Assembly (NCBI GenBank): GCA_024680445.1
Contig: JAILCJ010000079.1
Span: 1-21,942 of the forward strand
Source: Campylobacter sp.
GTDB lineage: Bacteria; Campylobacterota; Campylobacteria; Campylobacterales; Campylobacteraceae
Reading direction: 5' to 3'
Length of the DNA stretch: 21,942 bases
Under the pieces are notes generated by a model. The model saw only the letters and a program-made list of their open reading frames with translations. It ran no database searches and was not told the origin of the DNA. Position numbers and translations under genes: made by a program. Of the stretch, positions 1 to 7,986 are shown in pieces (positions within the stretch are counted from its first letter, which is position 1; each line of letters opens with the position of its first letter).

Positions 1-6
1 GCAACT

Positions 7-33
7 GCAAAATTTCATATTTTGCTATTTTTT
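7..33 (+). terminator. possible intrinsic terminator of a gene left of the window
   Basis: A 7-bp perfect inverted repeat (GCAAAAT at 7-13, ATTTTGC at 19-25, loop of five) is followed by TATTTTTT. This has the layout of a weak intrinsic terminator for a plus-strand gene ending before the window. The stem has only two G-C pairs, so the call is tentative. The rest of 1-212 is AT-rich and I see no gene in it. Confidence 0.3.
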
Positions 34-212
34 AATTAAAGAAACAAAAAAGATAAAATATAAAGTTTTTTTAAAAAATTATTAATTTCTAAGTTTTTGA
101 AATATTCAAAATAAAGTCACAAGTCTTTAAATTTTAAAAAACTCGATAGTTTATATCAAATAATAATGAAATTTTATAGTTTTAAAATAGCCTAATTTAC
201 TCAAATAAATTA

Positions 213-824
213 TTAAAATTTCTGACTTAAAAAATCAAGCACCACTTTGGCAAGTTGTAAAGCTTTATAGCGGTGAGAAATTTTTTCTTTTATGCTAGGG
301 GATAGCTCTCCGACTGTTTTGTTAAAACCTTGCGGTATAAACATAAAATCATAGCCAAAGCCGTTATCGCCGCGTTCTTGATCTATCGCAACTCCGTGCA
401 TAAAGCCATGAGTGGTATAACAACCAAATTTACTAGCCATTGCGATACAGGCTGTATAAAATGCCTTTGATTCGTGCAAATTTAAAGCATTTAGCTCCGT
501 TTTTAATTTAGCTCTGTTGCTAGCGTCTGTCGCCTCGGCTCCGCTAAATCTGGCTGAATAAATTCCGGGTTTACCACCGAGCGCATCGACACTTATTCCG
601 CTATCATCGCTAAGGCTTATAAATTCATTTTCAAGCCCTTTTTCACAAAGTTTTTCATATACAGTTTTGGCTTTTATAAGGGCATTTTGTGCAAAGCTTG
701 TGCCGTCTTCTATTATCTCAAATTTACCGAGTATTTCGCTTTGTGCGTAGATATCATGGCCTTTTAAAATCCCTCTTATCTCGTTTACCTTATCTTGGTT
801 TGAAGTGGCTAGGATGATTTTCAT
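213..824 (-). CDS. rdgB: RdgB/HAM1 family non-canonical purine NTP pyrophosphatase
   Basis: Hydrolyses dITP, XTP and ITP to the monophosphate and pyrophosphate in the cytoplasm, which keeps deaminated purines out of DNA and RNA. The 203-residue protein has the full family layout: the N-terminal substrate loop ATSNQDK (6-12), the EDGTSFAQNA segment (39-48), the catalytic SDDSG with D73 and D74, then GGKPGIYSARFSG, and near the C-terminus GFGYDFMF and the SHR-type base-recognition segment (SHRYKAL). The length is normal. The ATG start has AAAGGT just upstream, and a TAAAAT -10 box lies about 30 bases upstream. It is transcribed divergently from the MFS gene. The family call is secure; the nucleotide preference is taken from the family. 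Confidence 0.95.
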   Translation of the reverse strand: MKIILATSNQDKVNEIRGILKGHDIYAQSEILGKFEIIEDGTSFAQNALIKAKTVYEKLCEKGLENEFISLSDDSGISVDALGGKPGIYSARFSGAEATDASNRAKLKTELNALNLHESKAFYTACIAMASKFGCYTTHGFMHGVAIDQERGDNGFGYDFMFIPQGFNKTVGELSPSIKEKISHRYKALQLAKVVLDFLSQKF

Positions 825-854
825 TTTTTGACCTTTTTGAAAATTTTGGACGCT

Positions 855-860
855 ATTTTA
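855..860 (-). promoter_or_regulatory. -10 box of the rdgB promoter
   Basis: On the minus strand this reads TAAAAT, preceded by TTTTTTAGA, which fits the Campylobacter sigma-70 pattern of a T-rich stretch with no clear -35 box. It predicts a leader of about 25 bases. Not tested by transcript mapping. Confidence 0.5.
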
Positions 861-893
861 TCTAAAAAATCGTCAAATTTATAAAGCTTATGT

Positions 894-899
894 TAAAAT
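894..899 (+). promoter_or_regulatory. -10 box of the MFS gene promoter
   Basis: TAAAAT preceded by TATGT (extended-type TG) lies 28 bases before the MFS start codon. An AAAGGA ribosome-binding site follows at 915-920. It is divergent from the rdgB promoter 35 bases away. Confidence 0.5.
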
Positions 900-927
900 A
901 TACGCCTTTTTTGCAAAGGAAAATCTT

Positions 928-2226
928 ATGTTAAAAAATATTTTGCCATTAAGTTTTATCGTTGGAAATAGATTTTTTGGCATTTTTATAGTTTTGCCGG
1001 TTCTAAGCTTATATGCTTTAAATTTGGACGGTGCAAATGAATTTTTAGTCGGCGTTTTGCTTGGTGGTTATGCCATAACTCAAATGATTTTTCAAATACC
1101 TTTTGGCACGCTTTCAGATAAAATTGGGCGTAAAAAAACCATAACGATAGGTTTGGTAATTTTCATCATTGGAAGTTTGATTTGTGCAAATAGCGTTGAT
1201 ATTTATACTATGATTTTTGGGCGTTTGCTTCAAGGCATGGGTGCGATAGGTGCGGTTGCAACAGCGATGATAAGCGATTTTACCAGTGAAGAAAATCGCT
1301 CAAAAGCCATGGCTATAATGGGGGTTTTTATAGGGCTTGCCTTTTCGCTTTCTATGATTTTAAGTCCGATTTTAAGCCAAAAATGGGGGCTTGGCGGACT
1401 TTTTTATCTTAGTGGAGCACTTAGTTTTTTTTGTATCATTTTGCTTTATACAGCCGTTTCTAGCGAACCAAAAGTATTAAATTTGGCTCAAAAAATTGCT
1501 TTTAAAAAGTTTTTATTTCAAAAGAATTTTATGATAATCTCAATTACAAATTTGATACAAAAAATGCTTACTAGCATCGCATTTTTGGCTATTCCGCTGG
1601 TTTTGGTTCATGAACTTGGCTTTTTAAAAGAAAATTTGTGGCAGGTTTATGCTTTTAGCACTGTTTTTGGTTTTATAGCCATGGGACTTGGTGGATTTTT
1701 GGGCGATGCAAAGGGGCTTAGTAAGGCGATTTTACTTTTTGGAGTAGGGCTTTTTATACTTACTTATAGCATTTTTGCTTTGAGTGCTTCACTTGGATTT
1801 TTTATCTTTGCTGTGGTGCTATTTTTTGTCGGTTTTAATTTACATGAGCCCATAATGCAGTCTTGTGCGACAAAATTTGTAAGGCAAAATCAAAAAGGTG
1901 GAGCTTTGGGGCTTTTTAACGCTTTTGGGTATTTTGGTAGTTTTGTGGGCGGAATTCTTGGCGGATATGTTTTGCATAACTATGGTATTTTCGAGCTAGC
2001 AAGTTTTTGTTCTATTGTTTGTATAGCTTGGTTTTTTATGCTTTTTGCTTTAAAAGATCCAAGAGAATTTAAAAATTTATACCTTGATAAAAATATTGAT
2101 CTATCTGTCTTGCAAGGCTTAAATGGGATATTTGATAGTTTTGAGAATCAAAAAGCCAAAGTTGTCAAATTTGATACAAAAATCATAAGCGAAGAGCAAA
2201 TTTTGTCTTTGTTGGCTGTAAAATAA
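928..2226 (+). CDS. MFS transporter, YajR-like with short C-terminal domain
   Basis: A 432-residue major facilitator superfamily protein of the inner membrane, probably a proton-driven exporter; the substrate is unknown. The hydrophobic profile fits 12 membrane segments. Motif A is present after TM2 as GTLSDKIGRKK (60-70). From memory, the first half resembles E. coli YajR closely (RxxGxFxVLPVL, TQxxFQIPFGxLSDxIGRK, GRxLQGxGAI). After TM12 there are about 56 soluble residues (from about 377) ending in VKFDTKIISEEQILSLLAVK. This matches in position and pattern the YAM domain that ends YajR, though shorter. The ATG has AAAGGA eight bases upstream. The gene stands alone and converges on the DASS gene. 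The MFS assignment is secure, the YajR subgroup likely, and the drug-efflux role only inferred. Confidence 0.88.
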   Translation: MLKNILPLSFIVGNRFFGIFIVLPVLSLYALNLDGANEFLVGVLLGGYAITQMIFQIPFGTLSDKIGRKKTITIGLVIFIIGSLICANSVDIYTMIFGRLLQGMGAIGAVATAMISDFTSEENRSKAMAIMGVFIGLAFSLSMILSPILSQKWGLGGLFYLSGALSFFCIILLYTAVSSEPKVLNLAQKIAFKKFLFQKNFMIISITNLIQKMLTSIAFLAIPLVLVHELGFLKENLWQVYAFSTVFGFIAMGLGGFLGDAKGLSKAILLFGVGLFILTYSIFALSASLGFFIFAVVLFFVGFNLHEPIMQSCATKFVRQNQKGGALGLFNAFGYFGSFVGGILGGYVLHNYGIFELASFCSIVCIAWFFMLFALKDPREFKNLYLDKNIDLSVLQGLNGIFDSFENQKAKVVKFDTKIISEEQILSLLAVK

Positions 2227-2289
2227 AATTGCATTTCAAAATATTTTGTTAGTTTAAAATTTTACAAGTAAATTAATGCAGTAAAATAT

Positions 2290-2321
2290 TTTAGCTTGCA
2301 AAGATGAATTTGCAAGCTAAA
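2290..2321. terminator. hairpin between convergent MFS and DASS genes
   Basis: A perfect 13-bp stem (2290-2302 with 2309-2321, arm core TTTAGCTTGCAAA) encloses a 6-base loop. It sits between two convergent genes and probably ends transcription from one or both sides. There is no strong U-run after it on either strand, so it may rely on stem stability. Confidence 0.6.
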
Positions 2322-2334
2322 TAAATATAAGTTA

Positions 2335-2359
2335 AATTCGGATTTTTAAAATCCGAATT
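2335..2359 (-). terminator. hairpin just downstream of the DASS gene
   Basis: Arms at 2335-2343 and 2351-2359 (AATTCGGAT / ATCCGAATT) pair perfectly around a TTTTTAA-type loop, nine bases past the DASS stop codon. A second hairpin follows at 2290-2321. The likely role is termination or 3'-end protection of the DASS mRNA. Confidence 0.5.
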
Positions 2360-2367
2360 AATCAAAT

Positions 2368-4026
2368 TTAGTAGCTAAGTCCGAAAACCGTTGTTAGCAA
2401 GAATAGTGTTACAAGGGTGATAAGCACTATACCTAGCAAGTTTAGCCAAACTCCAGTTTTTATCATCGAATTTAACTTGACATAGCCAGAGCCGTAAGCG
2501 ATCGCATTTGGCGGTGTAGCAACAGGTAGCATGAAGGCGCAAGTTGCAGCAAGTGCGACAGGTACGGTAAAGAGCAAGACATTGTTGCCTGTGTATTTAA
2601 GTCCGGTGGCAACACCAGCGATGACTGGTAAAAATGCCGCTGCGGTTGCAGTATTTGAGGTGATTTCTGTTAAGAAAATAACCATGGCTGTAACTATGAG
2701 TATGATGACGGCTATTGGCATAAATTCTAGTGATGAAACCTGATGTCCTATCCAAAGTGATAGTCCGGTTGATCTAAATTGATCCGACAAAGACAAACCA
2801 CCACCAAAGAGCATGAGTATATCCCAAGGCAATTTTTTAGCCGTATCCCAGTCTATAAGTCTTTCGCCGTTGTTATTTGCAGGCAAGATAAAGAGCAAGA
2901 CAGCAACGCTCATTGCGATTATGGTGTCTAAGGCTCCGTTTTTTATACCAAAGGCTTTTAGAACAAAACTTAGTCCTATCCAGCTAGCGGCGGCTAAAAT
3001 GAAGATTATACCAACCATGGCTTCTGGTCGTGAAATAGGTCCGAGTTTATCCATTTCTTGTTTGATAACTGTTTCGCCGTTTGGAATTTCGCTTATTTCA
3101 GGTGGGAAAAGTATATAGGTTAAAAGTGCCCAGCATGCTATCATCATCATGACAGCAAGAGGAACGCCGACTAGCATCCATTGGAAAAAGCCGATTTCTA
3201 TCTTCATTTGGTCACGCATAAAGGCGACCAAAAGGGTGTTTGGTGGTGTGCCGATGATGGTGCCAACCGAACCGATAGAAGCAGAGTAGGCTATACCAAG
3301 CATTAAAGAAACGCCAAAATTTGAGCTATATGCACTTGTTTTTTCTTTAACTTCTTCGACTATATCACGGCCTTTGTGAAAGACGGTATTCATGAAACCG
3401 CCTTGAGTACCTTTTCTGGAAATTTCATTTACATATTTGATTTCAGATTTTAAAACATTTGTGTTTTTGTGTTTGGTGAGATTGTCAACAAGGTGCAAGA
3501 CGCTAAGTCCGACTGGTAGCATCATTATCGCAGTTGCGGTATTGCTAACCCACATTGACAAAAAGCCTGTTGCTATCATAAAACCAGCAACCAAACGCCT
3601 TGGACTTGTACCAACAAAGGCGACTATATTTAACGCAATTCTGGTGTGCAAATTCCACTTTTGCATGGATAAAGCCAAGACAAAACCACCCATGAAAAGG
3701 TAAATTGTACTTGAAGCGTAAGGCGAAGCGGCTGCTTTAAAGTCGCAAACACTAAGCATAGGGAAAAGCACAATAGGCAATAAAGCAGTTGCAGGCAAGG
3801 CTATGGCTTCTGTCATCCACCAGACGCCCATCAATACAGCAATGGCTGCCACTATAGGTAGGGCGTCAACATTTAGTTCTTTACCATCGGCGGCGGCTTT
3901 TGCAATTTCACCTGCATCAGCTGGCATCATGTAATAAACCACAATAGCTAGAATTATACCAGCCAAAAGGCCGATGAGTTCTACTCTGTTGGTTCGTCTA
4001 TCCAAAGGAATATTCGGATTTTCCAT
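2368..4026 (-). CDS. DASS/SLC13 family anion (dicarboxylate or sulfate) transporter
   Basis: A 552-residue polytopic inner-membrane carrier of the divalent anion:Na+ symporter family. The two family-defining SNT motifs are both visible, one in each half: SNTATA at 161-166 and SNTATA at 457-462. Each is followed by a hydrophobic helix with a proline (IMMLPVG, AAFLPVIAG), the pseudo-symmetric Na+ and substrate site of this fold. GTIIGTPPN and VATPPNAIA also fit the family. A charged loop rich in K and E (about 184-235) separates the halves. The start ATG has AAAGGA upstream and a TATAAT box 21 bases before it. Substrate (succinate, fumarate, malate, tartrate or sulfate) cannot be read from the sequence; C4-dicarboxylate uptake would suit a Campylobacter. 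It faces uvrA across a divergent promoter region. Confidence 0.9.
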   Translation of the reverse strand: MENPNIPLDRRTNRVELIGLLAGIILAIVVYYMMPADAGEIAKAAADGKELNVDALPIVAAIAVLMGVWWMTEAIALPATALLPIVLFPMLSVCDFKAAASPYASSTIYLFMGGFVLALSMQKWNLHTRIALNIVAFVGTSPRRLVAGFMIATGFLSMWVSNTATAIMMLPVGLSVLHLVDNLTKHKNTNVLKSEIKYVNEISRKGTQGGFMNTVFHKGRDIVEEVKEKTSAYSSNFGVSLMLGIAYSASIGSVGTIIGTPPNTLLVAFMRDQMKIEIGFFQWMLVGVPLAVMMMIACWALLTYILFPPEISEIPNGETVIKQEMDKLGPISRPEAMVGIIFILAAASWIGLSFVLKAFGIKNGALDTIIAMSVAVLLFILPANNNGERLIDWDTAKKLPWDILMLFGGGLSLSDQFRSTGLSLWIGHQVSSLEFMPIAVIILIVTAMVIFLTEITSNTATAAAFLPVIAGVATGLKYTGNNVLLFTVPVALAATCAFMLPVATPPNAIAYGSGYVKLNSMIKTGVWLNLLGIVLITLVTLFLLTTVFGLSY

Positions 4027-4046
4027 TTCTATCCTTTCACTAAAAA

Positions 4047-4052
4047 ATTATA
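4047..4052 (-). promoter_or_regulatory. -10 box of the DASS gene promoter
   Basis: On the minus strand this reads TATAAT within CTATATAATTTTT, 21 bases from the start codon, followed by AAAGGA as the ribosome-binding site. The 230-base stretch 4027-4256 holds this and the uvrA promoter; I see no gene or long repeat in it. Confidence 0.5.
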
Positions 4053-4221
4053 TAGATTTTATCAAAAATACATAAGAAATTAAAGCTTATTTACCTAATT
4101 TTAAATTTTTTTAAACAAAAGAAAAGAATTTGTAACAAAAATCACAAATTTTAACTTTTTATTTAAATTTTAAAGCCGAAAATCGTCACTAAATTTATAA
4201 GCTTTTTAAAGGCATTTTGTG

Positions 4222-4227
4222 TAAAAT
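4222..4227 (+). promoter_or_regulatory. -10 box of the uvrA promoter
   Basis: TAAAAT preceded by TTTTGTG, 30 bases before the uvrA ATG; AAGG at 4245-4248 is the ribosome-binding site. No LexA-type operator is seen. Confidence 0.5.
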
Positions 4228-4256
4228 TAAGCTTTTAAATTTTTAAGGCAAATTTT

Positions 4257-7088
4257 ATGAACGATACTATAAAAATTACAGGTGCTAGAGAGCACAATCT
4301 AAAAAATATAAATCTAGAAATTCCTAAAAATAAACTTGTAGTTTTTACCGGTCTTAGCGGATCTGGTAAAAGTACCCTTGCTTTTGATACTCTTTTTGCC
4401 GAGGGACAAAGAAGATATATAGAAAGTCTTTCATCTTATGCAAGGCAGTTTTTAGACAAGGTTGGCAAGCCGGATGTAGATAAGATAGATGGTCTTACCC
4501 CAGCCATCGCGATAGATCAAAAAAGCACTTCAAAAAATCCACGTTCAACCGTTGGCACGATAACAGAAATTTATGATTATTTGCGTTTGCTTTACGCAAG
4601 AATCGGCGTTCAGCATTGCCATAAATGCGGTAAAGTCATCTCAAAAATGAGTGCTCAAGATATCATTTCTGAAATTTCAAAGCTACCAAATAACGCTAAA
4701 TTAGTCCTTTTAGCTCCCCTTGTCAGAGAAAAAAAGGGCACTTGGGCAGATCTTATAGAAAATTTGCGTCAAAAAGGCTTTGTAAGGGCGATGATAGACG
4801 GCGTTATGGTAAGGCTTGATGAAGAAATACAACTTTCAAAAACCAAAAAACACACTATAAAAGTAGTTATAGACAGACTTGTTATAAATGATGAAAACAA
4901 AGCCAGACTTGCACAAGATGTTGAAAAGGCATTAAATGAAAGTTTTGGTGAGGTTGAGGTCGAGATAATAAACGCTAGTGAACTAGGGTTAAGCGAGGAT
5001 TTTATCCATTACAGCGAACACATGGCGTGTTTTGATTGTAAGATCTCGTTTACTCCGCTTGAACCGCTATCTTTTAGTTTTAACAGCCCAAAGGGTGCGT
5101 GTGAGGATTGCGATGGACTAGGGATTCGCTACACCCTTGACATGAGTAAGATCATAGACGAAAGTAAAAGCATACAAGGCGGTGCCATAAGGCTACTTTA
5201 CGGCTACAACATGAGCTATTACTACAAATTTTTACTTGCTTTTTGCGAACAAAATGGTATAGATAGCAAAATAGCTTTTGGCGAACTCGATGATGATAGC
5301 AAAAGGTTGGTGCTTTACGGTAATGCAAGCGAAATAGAGTTTTTTTGGAAAAAGCATAAAATAATGCGTAAATTTGAAGGGGCGGTTGCTTTTTCATATA
5401 ATTTGCTTAAAGATTATAAAGATTTTGATGAATATATGAGCGAAAAACCATGCGATAAATGCGGTGCTCATCGCCTAAAACAGCAGTCTTTAAGCGTAAA
5501 AGTTGCCTCTCTTGGCATAGGTGATGTGCTTGATATGAGTATAGAAAAATGCACGCAATTTTTTTCAAATGAGAAAAATTTTGCCTACCTAAATCCGCAA
5601 GAAAAAGCCATAGCAACGCCTATATTAAAAGAGATAAATGAAAGACTTTTCTTTTTATATGATGTCGGACTTGGCTATCTTAGCCTTGGCAGAGACGCCA
5701 GAACCATAAGTGGTGGCGAAGCCCAAAGAATTCGCATCGCAAGTCAGATAGGTTCAGGACTTAGCGGAGTTATGTATGTGCTTGATGAGCCTAGCATAGG
5801 TTTGCATGAAAGAGATACCTTAAAACTCATAAAAACGCTTAGAAATTTGCAAGTCAAAGGAAATTCCGTTATCGTGGTCGAACACGATAAAAAAACCATA
5901 GAACAAGCTGATTTTGTCGTGGATATAGGGCCGGGCGCTGGTAAATTTGGCGGAGAAGTGGTTTTTGCGGGTGATACTTCAAAACTTCTTAGCTCTAAAA
6001 CCGCGACGGCACAGTATCTAAGCGGAGAAAAGCTGATTGATTATCAAAAAAATCGCAAACAAGAAAAATGGCTTGAAATTTCAAATGTAAATATTAATAA
6101 TATTTCAAATTTAAAAGCAAAATTCCCGCTTAGAAATTTGGTTGCTATCACCGGAGTTTCAGGCTCTGGTAAGAGTTCTTTGGTGCTTTTAAGTCTCTTG
6201 CCACAAGCCCAAGAAGCACTAAACCATGCAAGAAAAGTAAAAAAAGTGCCGGGCGTGAATCTAAAAGGTCTTGAAAATCTCGATAAGGTTATTTATCTAG
6301 ATCAAAGCCCTATTGGCAGGACTCCTCGTTCAAATCCTGCAACATATACAGGCGTAATGGACGAGATACGAGCCTTGTTTGCTCAAACAAAAGAAGCTAA
6401 ATTAAGAGGCTACAAAATAGGGCGTTTTAGCTTTAATGTCAAGGGTGGGCGTTGCGAAAAATGCCAAGGGGACGGCGAAATAAAGATAGAAATGCACTTT
6501 TTGCCCGATATCATGGTAGTTTGCGACGCTTGTAATGGCACAAGATACAACGAACAAACCCTTGAAATTTTGTATAAAGGCAAGTCGATAGCCGATGTGT
6601 TAAACATGAGTATAGACGAGGCGGTAGAGTTTTTTAAGGCGGTGCCAAAGATAGCTCAAAAGCTTAGGACTCTCCAAGATGTAGGGCTTGGTTACATTAG
6701 TTTGGGGCAAAACGCAACCATGCTAAGTGGAGGCGAGGCACAAAGGGTTAAACTAGCCAAAGAACTTTCTCGTACAGATACAGGCAACACTCTTTATATC
6801 CTTGATGAACCTACGACAGGGCTTCATTTTGCCGATGTTGAAAGGCTTGTTAAGGTGCTTCATCACCTTGTAGATCTTGGCAATACCGTTTTGGTGATAG
6901 AACACAATCTTGATATCATAAAAAACTGCGATTATGTTATAGATATGGGACCAGAAGGCGGAGCAGGTGGTGGCAAAATCATCGCTTGCGGTAAGGTCAA
7001 AGACATAGCTAAAAATTACAAAAAAACCGGCTCATACACGGGCGAATTTTTGGCTAGTGAGTTTGAAAATATCAAAAAGGAAAAATGA
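4257..7088 (+). CDS. uvrA: UvrA, excinuclease ABC subunit A
   Basis: Damage-recognition ATPase of nucleotide excision repair; as a dimer it loads UvrB on distorted DNA. The 943 residues match the usual length of about 940. It carries two ABC ATPase modules. Walker A motifs are GLSGSGKST (32-40) and GVSGSGKSS (633-641), and each module has an SGGEAQR signature followed by LDEP. Two zinc modules are complete: C258/C261...C282/C285 in the first half and C733/C736...C756/C759 in the second, the latter being the DNA-contacting zinc finger. The ATG is preceded by AAGG with 8-base spacing. It stands alone between a divergent DASS gene and a convergent YigZ gene. Nothing is truncated or missing. Confidence 0.98.
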   Translation: MNDTIKITGAREHNLKNINLEIPKNKLVVFTGLSGSGKSTLAFDTLFAEGQRRYIESLSSYARQFLDKVGKPDVDKIDGLTPAIAIDQKSTSKNPRSTVGTITEIYDYLRLLYARIGVQHCHKCGKVISKMSAQDIISEISKLPNNAKLVLLAPLVREKKGTWADLIENLRQKGFVRAMIDGVMVRLDEEIQLSKTKKHTIKVVIDRLVINDENKARLAQDVEKALNESFGEVEVEIINASELGLSEDFIHYSEHMACFDCKISFTPLEPLSFSFNSPKGACEDCDGLGIRYTLDMSKIIDESKSIQGGAIRLLYGYNMSYYYKFLLAFCEQNGIDSKIAFGELDDDSKRLVLYGNASEIEFFWKKHKIMRKFEGAVAFSYNLLKDYKDFDEYMSEKPCDKCGAHRLKQQSLSVKVASLGIGDVLDMSIEKCTQFFSNEKNFAYLNPQEKAIATPILKEINERLFFLYDVGLGYLSLGRDARTISGGEAQRIRIASQIGSGLSGVMYVLDEPSIGLHERDTLKLIKTLRNLQVKGNSVIVVEHDKKTIEQADFVVDIGPGAGKFGGEVVFAGDTSKLLSSKTATAQYLSGEKLIDYQKNRKQEKWLEISNVNINNISNLKAKFPLRNLVAITGVSGSGKSSLVLLSLLPQAQEALNHARKVKKVPGVNLKGLENLDKVIYLDQSPIGRTPRSNPATYTGVMDEIRALFAQTKEAKLRGYKIGRFSFNVKGGRCEKCQGDGEIKIEMHFLPDIMVVCDACNGTRYNEQTLEILYKGKSIADVLNMSIDEAVEFFKAVPKIAQKLRTLQDVGLGYISLGQNATMLSGGEAQRVKLAKELSRTDTGNTLYILDEPTTGLHFADVERLVKVLHHLVDLGNTVLVIEHNLDIIKNCDYVIDMGPEGGAGGGKIIACGKVKDIAKNYKKTGSYTGEFLASEFENIKKEK

Positions 7089-7146
7089 TATTAAATAGTT
7101 TGTTATTGTTTAAGAATATAAATTTTATACAATAAAATAAGGATTG

Positions 7147-7803
7147 TTAATAATTGTAAAGAACTTGTTTTGCAAATAAAGGAAAAGCTAAAATTGTGCT
7201 GTTATTAAGTTTTGAAATTTCATCAAAATCATAAAAATCTTGACAATATGTTTTAGCAAATTCGTTAAAATTTAAAAACTCATTTTTATTAAAATTTGCC
7301 ATCCAAATTGCTCCGTTTTCTGTAAATTTGCGTGTAAATTCTAAATTTTGTGTTTGAAAAAAGTGTTCAAATCTTGATAAAAGCGAAAATGGTGTAAAAA
7401 AGACGCACTCACTTTTTAGTTCAAATTTGATAAGTTTTGCTTCGTTTATCACGGCATTAACCGCCGAAGAATATGCTCTTACCAAACCCCCAGTTCCAAG
7501 CTTGATACCGCCAAAATACCGAACAACAAAAACGACTGTATTTATAAGTTTGGCACCACGTAAGGCATTTAATGAAGGCAGACCACTTGTACCTTTTGGT
7601 TCGCCGTCATCATTTTGGTTTTCTACTATTTGCTCATATTCATTTAGCATTCTATAAGCCCAAACTATATGAGTTGCTTTTGGATGCTCGTTTTTTAAAG
7701 TGTCTAAGTAATTTTTAAATTCTGAAAAAGGACATAAATAAGCTATGAAATTTGATTTTTTTATTTCGATTTGAGTTTGGTAAATTTGATCTATGCTTTG
7801 CAA
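7147..7803 (-). CDS. yigZ: YigZ/IMPACT family protein (UPF0029), TTG start
   Basis: A conserved protein of the YigZ/IMPACT family; the bacterial function is not settled, although homology to eukaryotic IMPACT suggests a translation- or RNA-related role. The family core is clear: KSNFIAYL, H.K ATHIVWAYR, DDGEPKGTSGLPSL, then the signature RYFGGIKLGTGGLVRAY. The frame stays open to an ATG at 7887 (246 codons), but I choose the TTG at 7803 (218 codons). AAGG lies six bases before that TTG, and a textbook promoter (TTTTTTTTGCTAAAAT) lies at about 7826-7841, inside the longer frame. The ATG has no ribosome-binding site, and the extra 28 residues do not resemble the family. It converges on uvrA with a 58-base gap that shows no good terminator. 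Confidence 0.85.
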   Translation of the reverse strand: MQSIDQIYQTQIEIKKSNFIAYLCPFSEFKNYLDTLKNEHPKATHIVWAYRMLNEYEQIVENQNDDGEPKGTSGLPSLNALRGAKLINTVVFVVRYFGGIKLGTGGLVRAYSSAVNAVINEAKLIKFELKSECVFFTPFSLLSRFEHFFQTQNLEFTRKFTENGAIWMANFNKNEFLNFNEFAKTYCQDFYDFDEISKLNNSTILAFPLFAKQVLYNY

Positions 7804-7825
7804 ATTTTGCCTTAGTTTTTGCAAG

Positions 7826-7831
7826 ATTTTA
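7826..7831 (-). promoter_or_regulatory. -10 box of the yigZ promoter
   Basis: On the minus strand TTTTTTTTGC precedes TAAAAT, the classic Campylobacter sigma-70 arrangement. The predicted transcript starts near 7819, giving a leader of about 16 bases with AAGG (7810-7813) before the TTG start at 7803. This placement rules against the upstream ATG at 7887. Confidence 0.65.
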
Positions 7832-7957
7832 GCAAAAAAAACACTTTTTAGCAAAGTAGAATTTGAGTTAATTTTTATAAAAATCATAAAATTTAAAAAA
7901 TTTTTACATTTTTTTTCAAATTTGATACATAAAACCTAAAAATCAGCAATTTTTTGA

Positions 7958-7963
7958 TAAAAT
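7958..7963 (+). promoter_or_regulatory. -10 box of the histidinol-phosphatase gene promoter
   Basis: TTTTTTGA followed by TAAAAT, 23 bases before the ATG at 7987; AGGG at about 7977-7980 serves as ribosome-binding site. Confidence 0.5.
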
Positions 7964-7986
7964 CTGCCAAAAATTTAGGGTAAGAG

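Noticed and set aside
2531-3118. Plus-strand frames opposite the DASS gene
   Set aside because: They lie wholly antisense to a gene with clear family motifs, have no ribosome-binding site and give composition typical of mirror frames (strings of K, S and T).
7103-7135. Inverted repeat TTATTGT/ACAATAA between uvrA and yigZ as a terminator
   Set aside because: The 7-bp arms are A-T rich and separated by 19 bases with no U-run; too weak to call.
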